64,000 nucleotides of DNA from CAWDMC01 sp963803295. Its GTDB lineage: Bacteria > Acidobacteriota > Terriglobia > UBA7540. Positions 39,902 through 48,214 of this stretch are shown here, one piece after another (the first letter of the stretch is position 1; the number at the start of each line of letters is the position of its first letter). Made by a program: the position numbers and the translations under genes. The notes under the pieces are model-generated. The model saw only the letters and a list, made by a program, of their open reading frames with translations. It had not been told where the DNA came from and did not search any database. The DNA is taken from NCBI GenBank assembly GCA_963803295.1, contig CAWDMC010000022.1, forward strand, positions 248,001 through 312,000, in the 5' to 3' direction.

Positions 39902-40248
39902 GTTCCCATAACGGGAACCAGTTTGCAAGCATGCGATTTCGCCCGGCCGACCACGACCGAGCCGACCGCAGTCTTCACAGGAACCGCCAGCAGGGCGGCG
40001 CTTTACCCCTTGGCAGCGACTGTTTCCGACTTGTCCATGATCCCCGCGCGAGCCGTCGTGGCGCACACATGCCGCCGTTTGGCATCTGTCTCATCGAGGG
40101 CCTACGGCCCGCGAAACCTCGTGAAAAACGGGTCGCCGTACGCGGTTCGGCGTCCGCTTCAAACGTTCTGGCGGGGTTGACTTCTTCACGCGCAAGTGTC
40201 ACAATAAATGTGACACATGGTCAACGTAGCGTGACGCAGGAGGGTTAA
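39902..40248. other. Divergent promoter region between two TA modules
   Basis: About 350 bases between higBA (minus) and phd-vapC (plus). No gene is seen. A TTGACT occurs at 40178-40183 and the palindromic operator described separately lies at 40196-40216. Confidence 0.5.
40196..40216. promoter_or_regulatory. Inverted-repeat operator of the phd-vapC module
   Basis: GTGTCAC-AATAAAT-GTGACAC is a perfect 7-bp inverted repeat (8 bp counting the flanking A/T) 33 bases before the antitoxin start. A partial third copy (GTGACGC) lies at 40230-40236, next to the AGGAGGG ribosome site. TA antitoxins of the Phd type usually bind such palindromes to repress their own operon. Confidence 0.7.
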
Positions 40249-40488
40249 ATGGCAGTAGCCAGCGTGAGGGATTTACGCTACCGGTTCCGAGAGCTGGAGG
40301 AGCGGTTGCGGCAGGGCGAAGAGATCGAGATCAGGCGGCGGAAGCAAGTCGTCGCCAAGCTGGTGCCAGTGCGGCCCGCGAAAAAGAAGCCCTTGCCCGA
40401 TTTCGCCGCCCGCCGGAAAGCGATCTTCGGTGATCGCCAGATCGACATGCAGGCGATTCTGCAAGAAGATCGGAACGGGCGATGGTAG
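40249..40488 (+). CDS. Phd/YefM-family antitoxin
   Basis: A 79-residue protein: VASVRDLRYRFRELEERLRQ, GEEIEIRRRKQVVAKLVPV, then a basic linker and DFAARRKAIFGDRQIDMQAI. The N-terminal DNA-binding and C-terminal toxin-wrapping regions are typical of Phd antitoxins. An AGGAGGG lies 5 bases before the ATG. It overlaps the PIN toxin start by 7 bases. Confidence 0.85.
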   Translation: MAVASVRDLRYRFRELEERLRQGEEIEIRRRKQVVAKLVPVRPAKKKPLPDFAARRKAIFGDRQIDMQAILQEDRNGRW

Positions 40489-40907
40489 CTTATCCCGATT
40501 CGAGCTTCTTGGTGGCTCTGTTCTTGGAAGAGGCGCATTCCCCGGCGGCGGACCGCCTAATGACCCGATTCGGAACGTCTCTGATGCTCACACCGTTACA
40601 TGAGTTGGAGTTCGCCAGCGCCGTCGAGCAAGCTGTATTCCGGCAGCAGTTGAGCCGGGTTGACGCGAATGCTGTCTGGACTCAGTTCCGGGAGGACTTG
40701 TCCCGGTGGGTGAAGCCCTTACCGGTGGATGTGTTTTCCAAGGCCGTGGCCCTGTCGAAGCGTCATACCAGCAGGTTGGGCGCACGCTCGATTGATGTCC
40801 TGCATGTGGCGGCAGCTCTGTCACTAAAAGCCAAAGTCTTTCTCACCTTTGACGAACGCCAGTTCAAGCTAGCGGAGGCCGAAGGGTTGCAAGTCGTGAG
40901 CGCCTAG
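40482..40907 (+). CDS. vapC: VapC-like PIN-domain toxin
   Basis: A 141-residue PIN domain. YPDSSFLVALFLEEAHSPAA has the first Asp, HELEFASAVEQAVF the conserved Glu, GARSIDVLHVAAAL the third acidic position and FLTFDERQFKLAEAEGL the fourth. All metal-binding acids appear present, so it should be an active Mg-dependent RNase restrained by the Phd-type antitoxin encoded upstream with a 7-base overlap. Confidence 0.88.
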   Translation: MVAYPDSSFLVALFLEEAHSPAADRLMTRFGTSLMLTPLHELEFASAVEQAVFRQQLSRVDANAVWTQFREDLSRWVKPLPVDVFSKAVALSKRHTSRLGARSIDVLHVAAALSLKAKVFLTFDERQFKLAEAEGLQVVSA

Positions 40908-41618
40908 CCGTCCCCGGAAACCATCTCGCAACTTTCCCAACGTCAAGTCCTAGTGGTGGGAGCGGCCACACTGCTACGGTAATGGGCCGTCGTTTGGCAT
41001 GTATGCGGATCAGACTGGGCGATCCATAGGCGGCAGAGCGAGCGTAGCGCAGACTTTCGCTTCTCAGAAAGTCTGCGGCTTGTCGCTCGGCGCCGACCGT
41101 GCTGCGGGTCCAGATGTTAGTTTACAGTCGCAATGTATGAGGTTCGATTACTAGTTCCGTCGCCGGCGTCTATGGGGTTAAGCCCCGCGGCCTCACTGCC
41201 AGGGGAAATCTCGATGGCAAGGAAAAAGCCGCAGACTTTGAAAAGCACAAAGTCTGCGCTACGCTGGCTGCTAGCGGCTCTACTGTTATCACCCGTGACG
41301 TCTCTTACCGTCGAAAGTCCATCCAGTCCTCCGTCACCGCGCGTGACTTCATCCGCGCCACAGGGCAAGCCTTTCAACATTCAGAAAGGAATTACTGAGG
41401 ACGTCTGGGACCGGTGGGTAAAGAAACGAAGGTCTAAGAGAGGCGCACAGGCCATGCGTGCTGCAGAGGCAGAGCGCTACACGGTCATCGCGCCAGACGA
41501 TACGATGCACACTCCACCGATGCCTTAGAACAACCTGCCGCAATCTCTCGACCGGGCGCACACCGCGGGCTGGCGCAGAGCGCAGCTCTGCGATTGGGGG
41601 ATTGCCACTAATCCTGAA
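40908..41618. other. Gene-free region with REP-like palindromes
   Basis: About 710 bases. Frames of 80-130 codons occur (such as 41133-41528 plus) but run through the palindromes, have low-complexity composition and resemble no family, so none is called. The palindromes at 41048-41080 and 41228-41260 are listed separately. Confidence 0.55.
41048..41260. repeat. Pair of inverted REP-like palindromes
   Basis: GCGCAGACTTT...AAAGTCTGCGGCT (41048-41080) and its inverse GCCGCAGACTTTG...CAAAGTCTGCGCT (41228-41260) face each other about 150 bases apart. Each has the family's asymmetric flanks: GTAGCGCAGA on one side and TCTGCGGCTT on the other. The arrangement resembles paired REPs (BIME-like), and a REP-transposase remnant lies 360 bases away. 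Confidence 0.8.
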
Positions 41619-41763
41619 TCAAGCAAGCCTGTCCATGCTCAGGACGGACGAATCATTGAGGTAATACTCTAGAACCTGAAGCTGGACCACGGCCACTGAC
41701 CGGGCGAACTCACCAAGCCCCGCTTCACGGGATTGCCATGCATGTAGGTGAGAGACGCCATAT
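41619..41763 (-). pseudogene. Remnant of a REP-associated tyrosine transposase (RAYT)
   Basis: One minus-strand frame gives SLTYMHGNPVKRGLVSSPGQ, WPWSSFRF and a stop; another continues YYLNDSSVLSMDRLA. Together these match the C-terminal end of Y1-type (RAYT) transposases (YxHxNPVKRGLV, PxxWxWSSxRxY). Only about 45 residues remain, separated by a frameshift, and the catalytic HUH and Tyr region is absent. RAYTs mobilise REP palindromes like those on both sides. Confidence 0.8.
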
Positions 41764-41842
41764 TCGTCCGTCGATTGTTGTGCGCAGGTTCCGTCATCTT
41801 GCTCCATAATGTGAACATATTACCTCGGCTGCGGGAGCAACA

Positions 41843-43951
41843 TTGAGCAACGAATTGTATGGCCACTACCGCATCCTCGCCAAGATCGGGCAAGGCGGCA
41901 TGGGTATTGTCTACCGCGCGCACGATGAGATGTTAGATCGCGACGTAGCTTTGAAGGTGGTTGGCGCAGAGTCCTCGGTCGAAAAGTCATCTCGGGAGCA
42001 CCTACTGCACGAAGCGCGAGCATCTTCCGGTCTCAGCCATCCCAATATCTGCACCATCCACGAAGTGGGCGAGTTCGATGGCGAGCTCTTCATGGTCATG
42101 GAGTTGGTCGAAGGCAAGCCGTTGAAGACGCTGATTGGAAGTGTGGGCTTGGCCGTCGAATCCATCTTACGCTACGGCATCCAGATTGCCGGTGCTCTAG
42201 CGCACGCGCATTCCCGCAACATCGTTCATCACGACCTGAAAAGCGCGAACATCGTGGTTACTCCACAAGGCTTGGTGAAAGTCCTCGATTTCGGTTTGGC
42301 CAAGCGCTTACCCGATGCCGCCGGCGAAGCGACCGGGAGCATCGCACTTGTGGAGGGCACAAGCGCGATTGCCGGCACCTTGTCGTACATTGCGCCGGAA
42401 GTCCTGCGCGGCCAGCCCGGCGACCACCGCAGCGATTTGTGGGCGCTCGGCGTAGTGCTGTATGAGGCGGCTTCCGGGCAGTTGCCGTTTCGGGGCAGTA
42501 CCAGCCTCGAAATCAGTTCCGCCATCATCCACGAGCTTCCACCGCCTCTACCCGACCGGATACCTCCTGGCCTGTGGGCTATCATCCAACGCTGCCTGAT
42601 GAAAGAGCCTGCCCAGCGCTACCAGCAAGCGGGAGAGATTCAGGCGGACCTCGAGGCGGTGCTGGCCGCCTCGACCTCCATGCCGATGCCGCCCAGCGAG
42701 CAACGAGGACCATCCACCACGGTGCTGCGTGGCATTCGACACCTTCGCGTGAGAAACGGGGACGTTCTGCTGCTGGTGGGGACCGTCAAGGGAGCTTTCC
42801 TGCTACGGTCCACCATTGAGCGCAAGCGCTGGGACGTGGCCGGACCCTATTTCCACGGGCAATCCGTCTACGGCTTGGCCTACGACGGGCGAGCCGGACG
42901 GCGCTGCTTGTGGGCCTCTACACATAGTTTTTGGGGCACGTACCTGCGGTCGAGCGACGACTTCGGCAAGACTTGGACCAATCCTTTGGAAGCCAACCTC
43001 AAATTCCCTGCTGACACCGGCGCGGTCCTGAACAACATCTGGCAGATTTGCCTAGGCCGGCCTGAGGAGCCCGATGTGCTGTACTGTGGGGTCGAGCCTG
43101 CAGCGCTCTTTGAATCGCGCGATGCCGGAGAAAGATGGTCTTTGGTTCGCGGCCTGTTCGATCATCCGCACCGCCCCAGATGGATGCCGGGCAATGGGGG
43201 TCTCACGTTGCACACGATCGCGCCCGACCCGGCGAATACAGCGCGGATGTATGTTGCCATTTCGGCAGGGGGCGTTTACCGGACCGACGACAGCGGACAC
43301 AGTTGGCGAGCGCTGAATCGTGGTATCCGCGTCGTGCAACAGCCCGAGAAGTATCCGGAATTCGGGCAGTGCGTTCACAAGTTTGTCATGCATCCGGCTC
43401 GCCCCGAACGGCTCTTCCTGCAAAACCATTGGGGCTTGTATCGTTCGGATGATGGCGCCGAAAGCTGGCGAGACATCGCCAATGGAGTGCCTTCTGACTT
43501 CGGCTTTGCCATGGTAATGCATCCCCACAACCCGGACTGCGTGTACATCCTTCCGGTCGAGTCTGACGAGTTCCGCTGCGCCCCGGACGGGCGACTGCGG
43601 GTCTACCGGACCCGTAACGCCGGAGCCTCATGGGAACCGCTGATGAAGGGTCTGCCCCAAAAGGGAGCCTACGAAACGGTCTTGCGCGATGCCATGACCG
43701 TCGATCCGCTGGATCCCGTTGGCGTCTACTTCGGCACACGGAGTGGACAACTCTACGGCTCAACCGACGAAGGGAAAAGTTGGAAGAAGATTCTGGAGGG
43801 TTTGCCGGCGGTGGTCTGCGTCAAGACCGCTTTGGTTGGCGAGCCTCGCGCCCGCAAAAGGCCGCGATCGCCGCAGGTGACAGCAGCTCGCGGGTCGGCG
43901 GCGAAACAAGCCCATGGCAAGAACAAGAAGCGCCGGGGAAAGCTGAAATGA
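41843..43951 (+). CDS. Ser/Thr protein kinase fused to a BNR/Asp-box beta-propeller
   Basis: A 702-residue fusion. Residues 8-265 form a Hanks-type kinase: P-loop GQGGMGIVY (16-24), Lys38 in ALKVV, HHDLKSANI (Asp131), DFG (149-151) and APE in IAPEVLRG. After a Pro-rich linker, residues about 300-670 carry six Asp-box repeats (SDDFGKTW, SRDAGERW, TDDSGHSW, SDDGAESW, RNAGASW, STDEGKSW) as in sialidase-like or photosystem-assembly-type propellers. No transmembrane segment separates the two, unlike PknB-type receptors, so both sit in the cytosol. Start is TTG 41843. Its stop overlaps the following MoaD-like gene (ATGA). A catalytic role for the propeller is not evident. Confidence 0.88.
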   Translation: MSNELYGHYRILAKIGQGGMGIVYRAHDEMLDRDVALKVVGAESSVEKSSREHLLHEARASSGLSHPNICTIHEVGEFDGELFMVMELVEGKPLKTLIGSVGLAVESILRYGIQIAGALAHAHSRNIVHHDLKSANIVVTPQGLVKVLDFGLAKRLPDAAGEATGSIALVEGTSAIAGTLSYIAPEVLRGQPGDHRSDLWALGVVLYEAASGQLPFRGSTSLEISSAIIHELPPPLPDRIPPGLWAIIQRCLMKEPAQRYQQAGEIQADLEAVLAASTSMPMPPSEQRGPSTTVLRGIRHLRVRNGDVLLLVGTVKGAFLLRSTIERKRWDVAGPYFHGQSVYGLAYDGRAGRRCLWASTHSFWGTYLRSSDDFGKTWTNPLEANLKFPADTGAVLNNIWQICLGRPEEPDVLYCGVEPAALFESRDAGERWSLVRGLFDHPHRPRWMPGNGGLTLHTIAPDPANTARMYVAISAGGVYRTDDSGHSWRALNRGIRVVQQPEKYPEFGQCVHKFVMHPARPERLFLQNHWGLYRSDDGAESWRDIANGVPSDFGFAMVMHPHNPDCVYILPVESDEFRCAPDGRLRVYRTRNAGASWEPLMKGLPQKGAYETVLRDAMTVDPLDPVGVYFGTRSGQLYGSTDEGKSWKKILEGLPAVVCVKTALVGEPRARKRPRSPQVTAARGSAAKQAHGKNKKRRGKLK

Positions 43952-44271
43952 CGCCAGTCACATTTCACATACCAGGTCCGCTGCGCTCGTTTTCCGCCGG
44001 GCGCAGTCAGGTAGAGATCGAAACGCCTGCGGCGACGCTTTCAGATGCATTGCAGGCGCTATTCGACGTGTATCCGGGTATTCGCGATCGTGTGGTGACC
44101 GAACAAGGACAAATCCGGGAGCACATTAATATATTCCTGGGAAATGAAGACGTCCGCTATAAAGGCGGACTCGCGGCTCCCTTGTCGACGGGCGCTGAGA
44201 TCTCGATTGTGCCTGCCATCAGCGGTGGAGGAATCATCGTGGCTCGTCTCCTAAATCAGAGTCCCGAGTAA
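43948..44271 (+). CDS. MoaD/ThiS-family protein, C-terminally extended
   Basis: A 107-residue beta-grasp protein resembling the carrier at 1997-2275: FHIPGPLRSFSAG, LFDVYPGIRDRV, HINIFLGNEDVRYKGGLAAP, EISIVPAISGGG. The Gly-Gly is followed by about 12 residues (IIVARLLNQSPE), so thiocarboxylation would need proteolysis. It starts inside the stop codon of the kinase-propeller gene and is translationally coupled to it. BNR-propeller genes next to MoaD-like genes recur in other bacteria as I recall, but the function is unknown to me. Confidence 0.82.
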   Translation: MTPVTFHIPGPLRSFSAGRSQVEIETPAATLSDALQALFDVYPGIRDRVVTEQGQIREHINIFLGNEDVRYKGGLAAPLSTGAEISIVPAISGGGIIVARLLNQSPE

Positions 44272-44399
44272 TGGACACTTGGCACCAATGGGAAAGCTAG
44301 CCGACTCTCCCCGACGACCTGGTTTAATATGAATTGGCATGAGTGCAGGCTCAAAAGAAAGCTGCAGGCGCTTTGGGACGGTTCAGGCAGAAACGGCAC

Positions 44400-44609
44400 G
44401 CCCTTTTAAGCGGCATATGCCACTGCCGTGCACTATATGCAAGCCGTGCGACGACGCATAAACACTGGCGGATCCGAATACTCCTGGTGGCCACGAGCCT
44501 CTTCGTAGGTCATGTCCGCGAAGAAGATAACGACTCCGATGATCAAGACAAACCGGAAGGCGAGTCTTGCTACATTTCCCGACACGGCTTTGTCAGTGTT
44601 CAGGGACAT
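44400..44609 (-). pseudogene. 5' remnant of an MFS transporter gene
   Basis: From ATG 44609 the frame reads MSLNTDKAVSGNVARLAFRF and VLIIGVVIFFADMTYEEAR, then shifts; another frame continues GVFGSASVYASSHG. RFVxxIGxVxxFADMTYEGARSIxGPYLxxxGASA is a known first-helix pattern of an MFS transporter group. No further helices are present, so only the N-terminal end remains. The gene-free remainder (44272-44727) holds nothing else recognisable. Confidence 0.55.
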
Positions 44610-44727
44610 AGAAAGCGTTAGATCTCCAGGCAACATAGGGAATACGTTGTCAGTGCGTGGTCAGCGCCGGGGCTGAGGAAACGAGCCCAATCTCCCCATT
44701 CTGTTGGCGGCCCAGAACGTGTGAAGA

Positions 44728-46227
44728 TTAGACGTAGTCGAACAAGCTCATAAACCCGAAGTCCATGTGTAGCTGTTGGTGGCAATGGAAAAGCGTCAAC
44801 CCCGGATTGTCCGCAACGAAGTCGATTTCCGCCTCTTGATAGCCTCCCAACATGACCACATCTTTGAGAATGCCCGATGCCGGCTTTCCGAAGATTTTGG
44901 TGAGTTCGAAGCTGTGACGGTGGAGATGAATGGGGTGGATGTCATCACTCGCATTGCGCATGCGAAGGCGATAGCGTTTGCCTTGTTTCAGGTGAAAGGA
45001 AGCCGGTGACATTTCTGCGGTCATGGGATAAGCAACGCCGTTGATCGTCCATCGATTGAATCCTTGCTCGGCGGCGTTGTCCTTTGCGAACATCATCTCG
45101 AAGGTTTCGTCGGGAGAGTGGCTGAGGACTGCGGTTTTGGCAAAACGCAGGTAGCTCCAATGGTGGGGAGCGACCTCGATCCATTGCCCTTTGCCCTTCT
45201 GACCGGCATATTCGATGACGATACCCATTCCATGTCCGCGATCGTGTTCATCCAAATCTCCCATAATCCATACCCCTGGATGATTCATCTCGACGATGGC
45301 CGAAATCCGCTCCGCGGTTCCAAGCCAGAGCACCGGCACCTGGCTCGGGTTCGGTACAGGGTTTCCGTCGAGCGCGATTACGCGAAAAGAATGGCCGGGT
45401 AAGGCAAGGCTGCGAATCTCCGTCGCACTTCCATTGAGGATATGGAAGAGAACGCGCTCGCCCTGTTTCACGCGAATCGGCTCACCGTGGCCGACCATAC
45501 GGCCGTTGATGGTGAAAGAGCCATAACCAACCTCGTATCCGTGAGACATGCCTTTGGCAAGGGACGCCTTCATGGAGGACTCGCCCTGGTCCTCAAGCGA
45601 CTTGACAGTGACTGGCGGAAGAAAATCCTGGGCCATATCTCCGCCGCGACTGAAGGTTGGCTCGAATTCTTTCAGAACCAGAAATACTTCGCGATCGTGG
45701 TTTCCGGGCTCGTTTTTTGGCTCGATGTAGACTGGGCCGACCTGGCCGCTGTATTGACCTGCCGCCAGATCTGCACCGGCACGATTGTGGGTGTGATAGA
45801 AGCGAAAGCCCGCCGGCCGCGGCGTGAAAGTGATGCGTCTCTTGCCGTGCGCCGGAACGAAAGGGGTACCCTCTTCCGACGCACCGTCGACATCCACGGG
45901 CACCATCTGTCCATGCCAGTGCAGTTGTTCCGGCACATCCGTATCGTTGAAGATGTCGACCGTCACCGGCTGACCCTCCTTGAGGCGAATCAAAGGGCCC
46001 GGAAACTGCCCGTTGTAGTTCGTCATCGAAAGGATCCGCTTCGGAGCGATCTCGATCGGGGATACTCCGATCCGTACGGTGTAGTCGGCGGATCTTGCCT
46101 CAGAGGTGCCGGGAGCAGGGGACGCCTGAGTCTCGCCGAAGCTGTCTCCACGAGGGAGCAGGACCGCGCCCGTCGATATGGCAGCGGTCTTCAGGAACCG
46201 GCGTCGCGATGGAACAAAGTCTTTCAT
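44728..46227 (-). CDS. Tat-exported multicopper oxidase
   Basis: A 499-residue oxidase with a twin-arginine leader (VPSRRRFLKTAAISTG). All copper motifs are visible: HWHG (103-106), YHTHN (144-148), HPIHLHRHSF and HCHQQLHMDFG near the C-terminus, with the type-1 Cys in the last and Met as probable axial ligand. It oxidizes a phenolic, metal or copper substrate with O2 in the periplasm. The layout is closer to laccase/CopA-like three-domain enzymes than to two-domain forms. Substrate unknown. Confidence 0.9.
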   Translation of the reverse strand: MKDFVPSRRRFLKTAAISTGAVLLPRGDSFGETQASPAPGTSEARSADYTVRIGVSPIEIAPKRILSMTNYNGQFPGPLIRLKEGQPVTVDIFNDTDVPEQLHWHGQMVPVDVDGASEEGTPFVPAHGKRRITFTPRPAGFRFYHTHNRAGADLAAGQYSGQVGPVYIEPKNEPGNHDREVFLVLKEFEPTFSRGGDMAQDFLPPVTVKSLEDQGESSMKASLAKGMSHGYEVGYGSFTINGRMVGHGEPIRVKQGERVLFHILNGSATEIRSLALPGHSFRVIALDGNPVPNPSQVPVLWLGTAERISAIVEMNHPGVWIMGDLDEHDRGHGMGIVIEYAGQKGKGQWIEVAPHHWSYLRFAKTAVLSHSPDETFEMMFAKDNAAEQGFNRWTINGVAYPMTAEMSPASFHLKQGKRYRLRMRNASDDIHPIHLHRHSFELTKIFGKPASGILKDVVMLGGYQEAEIDFVADNPGLTLFHCHQQLHMDFGFMSLFDYV

Positions 46228-46619
46228 AGTATTTGCGACACCTCTTCCTTCGCGACGATCATGGCTTTTCGGCCGGCCGGCGTTGCAAGATTTTACGTTT
46301 CAAAGACCCTAAAGGTTGCTCGAGAGGCAGTATACAATAAGGCGTATCGGCATCGTTATCCCGTATTGACTGTCTGTCGAAGGGGGCGATCCGTTCTGGG
46401 TGAGCGATTGCCAGGAAGGACGAATCGGAGTGATCAAAAGCTGCCGTGCTTTGCATTTGGTCGTGAACGGAGAGATTCTCACCCTGATGATGGCCTTGTT
46501 GGTCAGCCCGTACGCGCGCTGGTCCTCCTTTTCAGACTGATGATCCGGAGCCTGTAAGCAGTCGTCACTACGAGGCATAGCCCGTCGTCGACTCTCTACC
46601 CAGAAAGGAAGCCACAACC
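46228..46619. other. Divergent intergenic region
   Basis: About 390 bases between the multicopper oxidase (minus) and a DUF1349 gene (plus). It should hold promoters for both, but no clear -35/-10 pair or binding site was identified and no gene is seen. Confidence 0.45.
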
Positions 46620-47309
46620 ATGAAGATACTGCTTTCCGCGCTGGCCCTTCTCTTACTCTGTGTCGATCCGCGCCAAGCATCTGCCGGGGATGTGAAGAGT
46701 GAAGCATGCCGCATCACATTGCCCGAAATCACCTTTACTCGCTCGCTTAACGGAGCTGCCGCTCACGCCAAGGTTGAGGATGGCAGGCTGACGCTTGCGA
46801 GTGAGGCGAGGCGGGACAATTTCCGTGACCCGAACGGGAAGCTGTCCAACAACACCGCGCCGGTTCTGCTGACAGCGGTTGACAACAAGAAGCCGTTCAC
46901 CCTGACCGCAAAGATCACACCGACGTTTCTCGAGACGTATGACGCCGGAACCCTCTATATCTACGTGAAAGATGACCTCTGGCTGAAGATCGCGATGGAA
47001 ATGGATGAACGCCACAAGACGAGGATGGTTAGCGTTCGCACTATTGGGACCTCTGACGACAACAATCACGACGTGGTCACTTCGAAGAGTGTCTACATGA
47101 AGATCTCTTCGGACACGAAGACTGTCGGGTTCTACTACTCGCTCGACAAGAAGGCCTGGCAATTGATCCGCCTCTTCAAGAATGACTACCCGGCATCGAT
47201 CTGGGTGGGGATCAGCACCCAGTCCCCGCTCGGCAACGGGACGTCCGCCGTGTTCGAGGACCTCTCGTTGATCCAGCAGAGCGTTTCGAACTTCCGGCTG
47301 GGGAACTGA
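46620..47309 (+). CDS. Secreted DUF1349 (concanavalin-like) protein
   Basis: A 229-residue protein with a signal peptide (KILLSALALLLLCVDPRQASA). The body fits DUF1349: FTLTAKITPTFLETYDAGTL, YIYVKDDLWLKIAMEMDER, then SVYMKISSDTKTVGFYYSLD and SIWVGISTQSPLGNGTSAVF. These are beta-sandwich proteins, some carbohydrate-binding; function here is unknown. Confidence 0.8.
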   Translation: MKILLSALALLLLCVDPRQASAGDVKSEACRITLPEITFTRSLNGAAAHAKVEDGRLTLASEARRDNFRDPNGKLSNNTAPVLLTAVDNKKPFTLTAKITPTFLETYDAGTLYIYVKDDLWLKIAMEMDERHKTRMVSVRTIGTSDDNNHDVVTSKSVYMKISSDTKTVGFYYSLDKKAWQLIRLFKNDYPASIWVGISTQSPLGNGTSAVFEDLSLIQQSVSNFRLGN

Positions 47310-47423
47310 ACTCGTCGCCCCATTGCCTCTTGACGCGAATATTCCTTAAGAGTTATATTCCCCATGTGGAATGGGGGTCGAATGACGAGCATTTGGCCGC
47401 ATTGGCAAAGGAGGACTTGACCG

Positions 47424-47723
47424 ATGGCAAAGAGCTTTAAGGCACTGCAAGCGAAAATGTCTCCCGAGGCTCGGGAGCGCTCGGAGGACCAAGCCAACCG
47501 AATGGTCGGGGAAATGGCTCTGGACGAGTTGCGGGGGGCGCTCGACTTGACACAAGAACACTTGGCAGAACTCCTGCACGTCAATCAGGCGGCCATTTCC
47601 AAAGTGGAGCGCCGCTCCGACATGTATATCAGCACACTTCGGAAAATCATTGAAGCCATGGGGGGGCAATTGGATATCCGAGCCGTCCTTCCCAATGGTA
47701 TTGTCCGCATCAACCCAATTTGA
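47424..47723 (+). CDS. XRE-family antitoxin, toxin partner missing
   Basis: A 99-residue protein with a C-terminal helix-turn-helix (LDLTQEHLAELLHVNQAAIS, KVERRSDMYISTLRKIIEAM, GGQLDIRAVLP), the HigA/antitoxin form normally preceded by a RelE/ParE-type toxin gene. The 114 bases upstream hold only a promoter-like stretch and an AAAGGAGG site, with no toxin, so this looks like a solitary regulator or orphan antitoxin. Confidence 0.78.
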   Translation: MAKSFKALQAKMSPEARERSEDQANRMVGEMALDELRGALDLTQEHLAELLHVNQAAISKVERRSDMYISTLRKIIEAMGGQLDIRAVLPNGIVRINPI

Positions 47724-48214
47724 GGAAGTCCGCAGGCCCGCCCGGGCCAAACCCGCCCCAGCACGTAGGCGAGCCTGACCGGCGGGCACCGCTTCGTGGG
47801 ACGCTACCTGGGGCTGAGTGCGTAGCGCAGACCTCCCTCTTTGAGGTCTGCGGCTTGCCTCTCCATCACCTCCCCAACGGCGTATTCTACTGAGGTGTCG
47901 CGGCTGCCTTTGGCCGTTTCTTTCGGGTCGATTTTTTTCTCAACGTCGACCAGGCTAACATACCTGCAAATCTCCGAATCTGACCATCCCGCCTATTGCT
48001 ATCTTGACAAATCAAGAACCGCGGACCTCAAAGGCGGAGGTCCGCGCTACTGCCCGCACCACATCCCGTGGGGATCGCGCAAAGGTTCACTATGCCTCTC
48101 GCGATCCCCTGGGCTTCCGCCAGGGCATGGCCTCAGGCGTGCCTGATGGTAACCATTGTCACGCTAATCCGGGGTCGTTAATGTACCGGGCAGGCATGAG
48201 CACTCGGTTAGGAT
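47724..48214. other. Gene-free region with two REP-like palindromes
   Basis: About 490 bases. GCGCAGACCTC...GAGGTCTGCGGCTT (47825-47855) and the inverse-flanked ACCGCGGACCT...AGGTCCGCGCTAC (48018-48050) are members of the main REP-like family, arranged as an opposed pair about 165 bases apart. No gene is seen. Confidence 0.7.

Noticed and set aside
41133..41528. 131-codon plus-strand frame between vapC and the kinase gene
   Set aside because: It runs through a REP palindrome, is low in complexity and has no family features.
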